Below, piece by piece: positions 25,387 to 31,017 of a stretch of 33,198 nt of DNA. The notes under the pieces were generated by a model that had not been told where the DNA came from, ran no database searches, and was given only the letters and a program-made list of their open reading frames with translations. The stretch is from Candidatus Gastranaerophilales bacterium (GTDB lineage Bacteria > Cyanobacteriota > Vampirovibrionia > Gastranaerophilales > Gastranaerophilaceae), in contig CANPYC010000023.1 in NCBI GenBank assembly GCA_947587615.1, forward strand, positions 1 to 33,198, in the 5' to 3' direction. Each line of letters begins with the position of its first letter. Position 1 is the first letter of the stretch. A program made the translations under genes and the position numbers.

Positions 25387-25397
25387 ATTTTATCATA
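25387..25397 (-). promoter_or_regulatory. Predicted -10 region of panD, leaderless type
   Basis: On the minus strand TATGATAAAAT occupies 25397-25387. Depending on whether TATGAT or TAAAAT is used, 11 or 6 bases separate the box from the ATG at 25380. The same 11 bases, followed by AA, precede the gene at 30182. Confidence 0.45.
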
Positions 25398-25431
25398 AAA
25401 AATATTTTCAAGATATTTAATTAAAAAAATA

Positions 25432-25454
25432 ATGCGGTTTATTATAAACCGCAT
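25432..25454 (-). terminator. Perfect 11-bp hairpin upstream of panD
   Basis: ATGCGGTTTAT and ATAAACCGCAT pair perfectly around one base. On the minus strand it is followed by TTATTTTTTT, so it has terminator form. It could be a second terminator for the EF-hand gene or close a short transcript between 25570 and 25430. Confidence 0.6.
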
Positions 25455-25570
25455 AAGTCAAGAAAGGAATGGTTAGACTATTAACTATTCATGATTATTA
25501 CATAAAAAAAATTACTAGTGCAAATATATTACTAAATTGTTACATATACTATACAATTTGTATAATAATA

Positions 25571-25598
25571 AAAGTACCTCACAAAGAGGTACTTTTTT
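25571..25598. terminator. Intrinsic terminator after the EF-hand gene
   Basis: AAAGTACCTC (25571-25580) and GAGGTACTTT pair around ACAAA, with a T-run on the plus side and T-rich sequence on the minus side. It lies 24 bases past the stop of the minus-strand gene ending at 25622. Confidence 0.8.
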
Positions 25599-25621
25599 AC
25601 AAGTTATTCAAATTACGTTGC

Positions 25622-26599
25622 TTAAATTTGCCAGTCATCAGGCAAGTATATTTTTCCGCCCGCCAGAATTATCGGGTTACCTTGTTCATCGCTGGTTCCC
25701 GTTATAGCGCTGCCTTCTTTACCGCTGTTTGCTTCAAGAATCTTTTTCCAGAAGTCCTGCCCTTCTTTGGTTTCATATTCAACACCGTTAAGGTTTCTGG
25801 TTATTCTTGCAGCGCAGTCTAAATTACTTGCTTGCTGCGCATCAAAAGTATCAGCAAGTAAATATCTTCCGTTTTCGTCTGCTTGCGGTGTATATGAAGC
25901 AAATTTGTCCTGATTTATTGCATTGGCTGCTTGTGTTTCCGCTGAACCATCTATTTGTTCAATCATACCATCCGCAGCTTGTGTTTCCGCAGAATTATCT
26001 GTTTGTTCAATCATACCACTTGCAACTTGTAATTCAGCCTGATCTGTTGCTTGCATACCTTGAGAATCCAACATATCACCTGCTGCAGCAAGTTCATCTT
26101 GAGAAGAATTTGCACTCACCGCAGAAAGTGCTGCTCCAACTTCCGAATCAATTGCTGCAAGAGTATCGATATCCGCATCGGCAGCATAATTAATTAGTTC
26201 ACGGGGCGTAATATAACCATCGTCTCCGCCAACTCCGTGGTTTTGAAAAGCTTGCATTGAAGCATTGTACTCATCGTTTGAGATACCATCAGAACCATCA
26301 ACATCCATGACATTGAGAATCATTTCCGCTTCATTTGCAGAAAATCCGTAAGTATCCGTAAGTGCACTTTTTTGTGCATCTCTTTTTGTTGCGTCTCCTG
26401 CTGCTTGAGCGTTAAATATATCGCTGCCTTGAAGTTGATTAATATTTACGGCTTGATTATCGTTAAAATTTTCTAAGTTACCAACTACTTCATTCAATTT
26501 AGCCGGATCTTGCTCACTTTTACCCGTGTTAGGATCAATACCTTTATATGTATAACCCAAATTCTGCATTGGTCCTATTTGTGGTGTATTTGACGACAT
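25622..26599 (-). CDS. EF-hand-containing protein with short internal repeats, function unknown
   Basis: A 325-residue acidic protein with no signal peptide. Around residue 105 it carries a calcium-loop motif, DVDGSDGISNDE, which keeps the coordinating D1, D3, S5 and E12. A second, degraded loop (VGGDDGYITPRE) lacks the first aspartates. In the middle third, SGMIEQTDNSAETQAA and DGMIEQIDGSAETQAA are adjacent near-perfect repeats. The C-terminal part (YLLADTFDAQQASNLDCAAR ... GGKIYLPDDWQI) may form a small domain that I do not recognise. AAGGAGAAAG is a strong Shine-Dalgarno. It is a single-gene unit with its own terminator. Confidence 0.7.
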   Translation of the reverse strand: MSSNTPQIGPMQNLGYTYKGIDPNTGKSEQDPAKLNEVVGNLENFNDNQAVNINQLQGSDIFNAQAAGDATKRDAQKSALTDTYGFSANEAEMILNVMDVDGSDGISNDEYNASMQAFQNHGVGGDDGYITPRELINYAADADIDTLAAIDSEVGAALSAVSANSSQDELAAAGDMLDSQGMQATDQAELQVASGMIEQTDNSAETQAADGMIEQIDGSAETQAANAINQDKFASYTPQADENGRYLLADTFDAQQASNLDCAARITRNLNGVEYETKEGQDFWKKILEANSGKEGSAITGTSDEQGNPIILAGGKIYLPDDWQI

Positions 26600-26831
26600 T
26601 TTTCTTTCTCCTTATGCATTTACCTGAACATGTTTACGGACGTTTAATCAAACACTTTAGAAAAAACAAAAAATTTATTAAATTATTTTTACAAAACTTA
26701 AAATTTACAACAAATGATGTATTGCAAAAAACTCAATAAGGCATGCTTTAACCTTTGATTTTATAAAAAATTAAAATTTAAAAATTGAAAAATACCCCTC
26801 AAGTCGTTGTTGAACAATGATTAACGTTTTC

Positions 26832-26860
26832 TTGACTTTAATTTTATTTGGATGTAGATT
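26832..26860 (+). promoter_or_regulatory. Predicted promoter of the HTH gene, with a short dyad downstream
   Basis: TTGACT (26832-26837) and TAGATT (26855-26860) are spaced by 17 bases. The leader of about 70 bases contains an inverted repeat, TGTAAT (26891-26896) and ATTACA (26905-26910), that could be an operator for the regulator itself. The rest of 26600-26831 is AT-rich and holds the EF-hand gene's Shine-Dalgarno at its left end; I see nothing else there. Confidence 0.45.
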
Positions 26861-26934
26861 AAACATATTGAAGTCAGCTACAACGTATTATGTAATTAAT
26901 TTGTATTACATTACTACTTTATGGATGACGATAC

Positions 26935-27315
26935 ATGCAAACAAAAAACGATGACAAGATTGCTGCTGAAATTAAATTGATTGCCGGTTATATTCTAAAA
27001 GGCTTTTCTAATAATGAAATAGCAAACAAATTAAATTATTCAAAATCAACAATTAATAACAGAATAAATGTTTTATTCAACTCTTACAGGGTCAAAACAC
27101 GCTCAGAGTTTGTTATAAAATTTTGCAAGGCTGCTTTAAATACAAGCAAGCAAATTTTACAAGATTACAGAATAAAAATAAAAAATCTAAAGAAAACGAA
27201 TGAACAAATGAATTTTATTTTAACACAGCTGATAAAGTATAAATCTTGCAAAGAAAAAACCAACCTTATAATAGACAAGGTTGAAAAATATTTGAATAAT
27301 GTTTCCAATCACTAA
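26935..27315 (+). CDS. Small LuxR-type HTH DNA-binding protein without receiver domain
   Basis: A 126-residue protein. Residues 8-65 form a GerE/LuxR-type HTH: IAAEIKLIAGYILKGFSNNE, IANKLNYSKSTINNRINVLF, then YRVKTRSEFVIKFCKAAL. The C-terminal half is a lysine-rich helix (ILQDYRIKIKNLKKTNEQMN) that may be a coiled-coil dimerisation segment. There is no receiver or ligand domain, so activity must be set by level or by a partner. It is monocistronic, with a weak Shine-Dalgarno (GGATGA). Confidence 0.75.
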   Translation: MQTKNDDKIAAEIKLIAGYILKGFSNNEIANKLNYSKSTINNRINVLFNSYRVKTRSEFVIKFCKAALNTSKQILQDYRIKIKNLKKTNEQMNFILTQLIKYKSCKEKTNLIIDKVEKYLNNVSNH

Positions 27316-27335
27316 CTCTTCAATTTATTATAGTT

Positions 27336-27371
27336 GACCCGATGTATATTTTTTACAAAGGGTCTTTTTTT
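27336..27371 (+). terminator. Weak intrinsic terminator after the HTH gene
   Basis: GACCC (27336-27340) pairs with GGGTC (27360-27364) around a 19-base loop, followed by seven T's. It lies only 4 bases from the 3' end of the opposing tRNA gene. Confidence 0.55.
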
Positions 27372-27375
27372 AAAA

Positions 27376-27450
27376 CTGGGTCCGGTGGGATTCGAACCCA
27401 CGACCAAGAGATTAAGAGTCTCCTGCTCTACCAGCTGAGCTACAAACCCA
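27376..27450 (-). tRNA. tRNA-Lys (anticodon CTT)
   Basis: A full cloverleaf on the minus strand. Acceptor stem TGGGTTT/GGACCCA. D arm AGCTCAGCTGGTAGAGC. Anticodon stem GGAGA/TCTCT with loop CTCTTAA, so the anticodon is CTT. T arm GTGGGTTCGAATCCCAC. The discriminator base is G and no CCA is encoded. Confidence 0.95.
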
Positions 27451-27550
27451 AAAAGTGCACAAAAATATAATAAAATAAGTTTTAAATAAAATCAAGAATA
27501 TTTTTATATGAACCCGAATAAACATTTTAGCAATAAATTGTAATAATAAC

Positions 27551-27625
27551 AAAAAAAAGCCGTCATAAGGCGGCTACTAGACTTGGGGAGGAGGTTTTGA
27601 ATAAGGGGTAAACCCTTATCAAATA
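27551..27625 (-). ncRNA. Candidate small RNA with anti-Shine-Dalgarno stretch
   Basis: Read on the minus strand. A hairpin ATAAGGG/CCCTTAT (27619-27601) comes first. An unpaired stretch follows with CCTCCTCCCC (27594-27585), complementary to Shine-Dalgarno sequences. A strong intrinsic terminator closes the RNA: AGCCGCC/GACGGCT with a 4-base loop and eight T's (27575-27551). No gene ends here on the minus strand, so the terminator needs its own transcript. A start site near 27620-27650 is guessed, and no clear -35 is visible. Read on the plus strand, the same bases would give GGGGAGGAGG before a tiny TTG-start frame, which I think less likely. Confidence 0.5.
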
Positions 27626-27746
27626 TTTATATTTGTATTTTCGACACTTAAAAATAAACCTTTAGATTAATTTTTAAATATTCATCCAAAAGAAGTAATT
27701 TTTAAAAAAAAGAAAAAAATTATATCATATTTGTTAAAATTAATGT

Positions 27747-28502
27747 ATGAAAAAAAGACTAGTATGTATTTTTCTGCTTGTGTTTGCGCTATTTAACAGC
27801 ATAAGCGCAACAGCCGCAACAAAATCAGCCAAAAAGAAAAATGCTCCGATAAAACATAAAATCGAATTTACAACAAGAGATAAATTTATTCTCGTAGGGG
27901 ACTTGTATATGCCGCAAACGCCAACATCAAAGCCTTTAGTCGTTTGTCTGCATTCTTATTCCATGAATTCTCTTGTGTGGACTAACCTGGCTCAAGCCCT
28001 CAGAAACAAAGGCTATAACGTTTTAGCAATGGATTTAAGAGGTCATGGCAGAAGTGTTTATAATGAAGACTTAAAGCTAAAATCAAGATTTTATTTTAAA
28101 ACGGAAGTTTGGCAGCGCCTGCCGAAAGATGTTATCGAATCAATAAATTATGTTAAACAAAACTATCCGAGAGTTAACACAAATCAGGTAATAATAGTCG
28201 GCTCGGATGTTGGCGCAAGCGCAGGAGTTATTGCAGCACTTACAATGAGAGAAGTGCCTAAAAAAATGGTTTTAATTTCACCCATGCTTGAATTTAAGGG
28301 GCTTGGTATGCCGGTTAGAACGCCGAAATTTTATGATACTAAAATTATGATATTAATTCCCAAGACAGATAGAATTATGATTAATTTTTATACTAAAACC
28401 CCTATGACAATCAAACAGTATCAATCGGGAGGTCCGGGTAATCAGCTTTTAAAGGTAAACCCTGATAGCATTAATGAAATTGTGAATTTTATAATTAATT
28501 AA
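27747..28502 (+). CDS. Exported alpha/beta-hydrolase-fold protein with altered catalytic residues
   Basis: A 251-residue protein. Residues 1-24 are a signal peptide. The fold is clear: PLVVCLHSYSMNSLVW (oxyanion region), GYNVLAMDLRGHGRS, then the nucleophile elbow VIIVGSDVGASAGV and the late strand KKMVLISP. The elbow reads G152-S-D154-V-G156, so aspartate occupies the usual serine position. The region where the catalytic histidine normally sits (GHG) reads GGPGNQLL, with P230. Haloalkane dehalogenases and epoxide hydrolases use Asp but keep the His, so this protein may be inactive or work differently. There is no Shine-Dalgarno; TAAAAT (27735-27740) lies six bases before the ATG. Confidence 0.75.
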   Translation: MKKRLVCIFLLVFALFNSISATAATKSAKKKNAPIKHKIEFTTRDKFILVGDLYMPQTPTSKPLVVCLHSYSMNSLVWTNLAQALRNKGYNVLAMDLRGHGRSVYNEDLKLKSRFYFKTEVWQRLPKDVIESINYVKQNYPRVNTNQVIIVGSDVGASAGVIAALTMREVPKKMVLISPMLEFKGLGMPVRTPKFYDTKIMILIPKTDRIMINFYTKTPMTIKQYQSGGPGNQLLKVNPDSINEIVNFIIN

Positions 28503-28527
28503 AGGATAGATCTTTAACTTAAGACCT

Positions 28528-29000
28528 ATACGTACTTAAGGTTAAAGATTGTCACAGTACTCACTTAGTCTCACACACGTCATCAGCAGGGGTGCGGAAT
28601 TATAAAAGGATAAGAATAAAAAAGGGTAACCCATGGCAATCTTGCTGAACCGGTACTCGTTCTAAGTGTAATGGTAGACTAAAGTCTACCCTGCTTTCTA
28701 TACCTTATCTAATGATATAGAATTACAAACGGTGGAGCGAAGTCCACCCTGCGGATACTAAACTGCTGCGGTGCAGAATTATAATTGTAGGGTAGACTTT
28801 GGTCTGCCATCCTAAAACAGACACTCACAATCACAGTGCAGAGGTGTTCCAAACCGTAGGGCAGACTTTAGTCTACCATCACAAAACTACGGATACTAGG
28901 GCAGAGAATTGCAATTGCAGGGTAGTTATAAACGGTGGACTAAAGTCCACCCTACGACGGAGAACTGTAATTGCAATTGTAGGGTAGACTTTAGTCTACC
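28528..29000. repeat. BIME-like palindrome cluster E (six copies)
   Basis: Copies: 28673-28690 (forward), 28731-28748 (forward, GGTGGAGCGAAGTCCACC), 28791-28808 (reverse, two changes), 28860-28877 (reverse, GGCAGACT), 28934-28951 (forward, GGTGGACT type) and 28983-29000 (reverse). A broken half-copy (AGGGTAG) sits at 28919-28925. Composite pairs 28731/28791 and 28934/28983 repeat the arrangement seen at 18937/18989 and 18638/18681. The CCATGGCAATCTTGCTGAA flank at 28631-28649 recurs in cluster D. No gene is visible. The cluster separates the hydrolase from the convergent YitT gene. Confidence 0.9.
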
Positions 29001-29108
29001 ATTCTAAAACCTGGCTTGAGGGTTTTTGGTTTTTAACTTAGTTATAAACTTCGTAAGTCTACTCAAACAGACGGGCTCACTATCGTTACGCCCTAGTCGG
29101 AATCCGCC
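29001..29108 (-). repeat. Second copy of the element found at the window's left edge
   Basis: 29062-29088 matches bases 1-27 inverted with one mismatch, and similarity extends to 29049. GGCGGATTCCGA (29108-29097 on the minus strand) also occurs at 104-115. The adjoining 29001-29048 matches the AACTAAG...CAAAAACC spacer at 7475-7505. So the element and the palindrome array are joined here. From 29109 to 29248 there is AT-rich sequence with nothing recognised. Confidence 0.6.
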
Positions 29109-29248
29109 CAAATGGTAAGCGAAGACAAGGTAACACAATGATATTTAAAGTATTTCAACCTTACATTATTACAAAGACAAAGAAACTAAAAATAAACAAA
29201 TAATAAAACTACAATCAAGCCCCTGACAACCTTAAACCCATACATACA

Positions 29249-29282
29249 AAAAATGCACCTCGTTTAAAGCAGGTGCATTTTT
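29249..29282. terminator. Intrinsic terminator after yitT
   Basis: AAATGCACCT (29251-29260) and AGGTGCATTT (29271-29280) pair perfectly around a 10-base loop, with A/T runs on both sides. It is about 45 bases past the yitT stop and can act in both directions. Confidence 0.8.
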
Positions 29283-29327
29283 ACATCTGGCAAATACAGT
29301 GGATTTCTTTAGTTATATTCCACTGAC

Positions 29328-30158
29328 CTATTTTTTATAACGTTTTCCATACACTTCATGTACATCTTCAATCGAGAAAAACGCATCTTTATCAACACTC
29401 GACACAATTTCTCTCAACTTATAAAGCTCAATTCTCGGTACAATACAATAAACCATTGTTTTTTTAGCCTTTGAATAACCCCCTTGAGCTTCAATATATG
29501 TTACAGTTTTATTAAGATTATCAATTATCGCCTGACCCAATTCATGCCCTTTATCGGTAATAATTCTTATGGATTTTTCCTCGCTTAGTCCCTGAATTAC
29601 GGTATCGATTGCCCGAGAAGCGATTAAATATGTCAAAGTTGAATACATTGCCTGTTCCCAACCATATACAACACCTGCCGTTAAAAATATAAAGACATTG
29701 ATAAACATTATAATTTCACCGACGGAATAGGGATATTTTTTGGACAGTTTCATTGCCAATATCTCCGTTCCATCCATACAAGCGCTGTTTTTTAAAACCA
29801 AACCGACACCCACACCGAGTATTCCGCCTCCAAACAATGCCGATAATAAAAGGTCGTTTGTAATTACGGGAATATTATTTGAAGCAAAGTTAACAAATAA
29901 AGCAAGCATGCCGACGCTATAAAAAGCAAGGACAATAAATTTTTTGCCGAACTCGCTGAAAGCAAGAAATAAGAAGGGAATGTTTAAAACAACCAAAAAA
30001 GCGCCAAGGTTAATATGGGTTTTGTAGCTTGCCATAATTGAAATGCCGACAACTCCGCCATCAATTATTTGATTGGGCACTAAAAAACACTCAAGCGCAA
30101 ATGCGGCTAAAAATGCGCCAATTGTATTAAAAACCAAATTTAAACAAAATTCTTTCAT
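29328..30158 (-). CDS. YitT family membrane protein (YitT + DUF2179)
   Basis: From the preferred start this is a 276-residue protein. About five membrane helices come first (LNLVFNTIGAFLAAFALECF, FLVPNQIIDGGVVGISIMAS, LLSALFGGGILGVGVGLVL). A cytoplasmic DUF2179 domain ends it, with SIRIITDKGHELGQAIID, VTYIEAQGGYSKAKKTMVYC and FFSIEDVHEVYGKRYKK. Transport function is unknown. The frame stays open to an ATG at 30242, but that would add 28 atypical residues and overlap the divergent gene. The start at 30158 (MKEFCLNLVF) begins at the family's usual place and lies seven bases past a -10-like TATCAT. Confidence 0.85.
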   Translation of the reverse strand: MKEFCLNLVFNTIGAFLAAFALECFLVPNQIIDGGVVGISIMASYKTHINLGAFLVVLNIPFLFLAFSEFGKKFIVLAFYSVGMLALFVNFASNNIPVITNDLLLSALFGGGILGVGVGLVLKNSACMDGTEILAMKLSKKYPYSVGEIIMFINVFIFLTAGVVYGWEQAMYSTLTYLIASRAIDTVIQGLSEEKSIRIITDKGHELGQAIIDNLNKTVTYIEAQGGYSKAKKTMVYCIVPRIELYKLREIVSSVDKDAFFSIEDVHEVYGKRYKK

Positions 30159-30164
30159 GTCTTT

Positions 30165-30175
30165 TATGATAAAAT
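30165..30175. promoter_or_regulatory. Overlapping divergent -10 region shared by yitT and the lipoprotein gene
   Basis: The core TTTTATGATAAAAT is nearly palindromic. Rightward it offers TATGAT (30165-30170) or TAAAAT (30170-30175). Leftward it offers TATCAT (30171-30166), seven bases before the yitT ATG. The two start codons are only 23 bases apart and neither has a Shine-Dalgarno sequence. Confidence 0.45.
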
Positions 30176-30181
30176 AACCGT

Positions 30182-30964
30182 ATGAAAAAGTATATAGTTT
30201 ATTTAGTTTTATTATTTTTTTCAATGTTTGCTTTTTGTGCATGTTTAAAGCAGGAAAAGCATTTATCCGATTTGGAGGTAATTAAAAAAAGAGGTTATTT
30301 AATTGTCGGGGTTAAAGACGATTCACCGCCCTTCGGTTTTTATAAAGATGATATTCTGCAAGGAATAGATATTGAAATTGCAAATGAAATTGCGACGCAA
30401 ATTTTTGGAGAATACTCGCCTGCAAATATTAAATTTATAACAATCAACCCGCAAAATCGAATTGAAAAACTAAACTCAAAAGAAGCGGATATTTTAGTTG
30501 CAACAATGAGTATAAACGAAAAAAGAAAACTTATCTTAAACTTCTCTGCGCCATATTTCACAACTTCTCAAAAAATTATGGTTAAAAAAAATTCAAAAAT
30601 TACAAGTCTGAATTACTTTTCAAAAACCGGAAAATTAGCTATCGTACTTGGAACAACCGGAGAAAAAATTTTAAAACTTGTATCTCCCAATGCTCAGGTT
30701 ATAGGCGCAACTTCATATAAAGAAGCCTACAACATGCTCTTAAACAATCGGGTTGATGCAATTTTAGGTGATGATTGCATATTGAGCGGAATTAACGACA
30801 ACAAATTTAAAATCTTATCTCGTGCATATTCTAATGAATACTATGCCGTTGCACTTAGAAAAAGTGAAGATTCTAAAGAATTGTTAAACAAGGTAAACTC
30901 CGCCATAGTACAAGTTTTAGATGAAAAGAAAATAAATCTTTACAAAAAACGCTTCATGAAATAG
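30182..30964 (+). CDS. Substrate-binding lipoprotein (amino-acid-type, family 3)
   Basis: A 260-residue protein. The lipoprotein signal ends FAFCAC, with lipidated C20. The family 3 solute-binding fold follows: LEVIKKRGYLIVGVKDDSPP (start of lobe 1), FGFYKDDILQGIDIEIANEI, ADILVATMSINEKRKLILNF (ligand region) and SAPYFTTSQKIMV. Lobe 2 has KTGKLAIVLGTTGEKIL and NNRVDAILGDD. It would bind an amino acid or similar ligand for an ABC importer or a sensor. The usual Arg of the MTITxxR motif is present as MSINEKR. No permease or ATPase gene is adjacent, so it is an orphan component. The next gene starts 54 bases later. Confidence 0.88.
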   Translation: MKKYIVYLVLLFFSMFAFCACLKQEKHLSDLEVIKKRGYLIVGVKDDSPPFGFYKDDILQGIDIEIANEIATQIFGEYSPANIKFITINPQNRIEKLNSKEADILVATMSINEKRKLILNFSAPYFTTSQKIMVKKNSKITSLNYFSKTGKLAIVLGTTGEKILKLVSPNAQVIGATSYKEAYNMLLNNRVDAILGDDCILSGINDNKFKILSRAYSNEYYAVALRKSEDSKELLNKVNSAIVQVLDEKKINLYKKRFMK

Positions 30965-31017
30965 TTTTTAGCTTTGTTTTTTATATAATAATGCTATAAA
31001 TTTTATTTGGAATTTTT

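Noticed and set aside
25519-25600. Plus-strand promoter (TTGTTA, 18 bases, TATAAT) directly before the hairpin at 25571
   Set aside because: The transcript would be only the terminator hairpin. In sequence this AT-rich, such boxes are expected by chance, and the hairpin is explained as the terminator of the minus-strand EF-hand gene.
26548-26739. Plus-strand 63-codon frame over the start of the EF-hand gene
   Set aside because: It overlaps a well-supported gene with a good Shine-Dalgarno on the other strand and has no recognisable content.
27585-27615. Tiny plus-strand frame (TTG AAT AAG GGG TAA) after GGGGAGGAGG as a leader peptide
   Set aside because: Four codons with a non-ATG start, and no regulated gene closely downstream. 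The minus-strand hairpin/terminator reading explains the same bases better.
28799-28987. Open frames crossing the palindromes that encode GGLKST/KSTLR-like peptides, also at 7139-7498 and 19098-19145
   Set aside because: The peptide is just the palindrome read in frame (GGACTAAAGTCCACC and similar). It appears in any frame that crosses a copy, with no start signals and no domain.
30159-30242. Longer start for YitT at 30242
   Set aside because: The extra 28 residues are Lys/Tyr-rich and unlike the family start, and they overlap the first 60 bases of the divergent lipoprotein gene.
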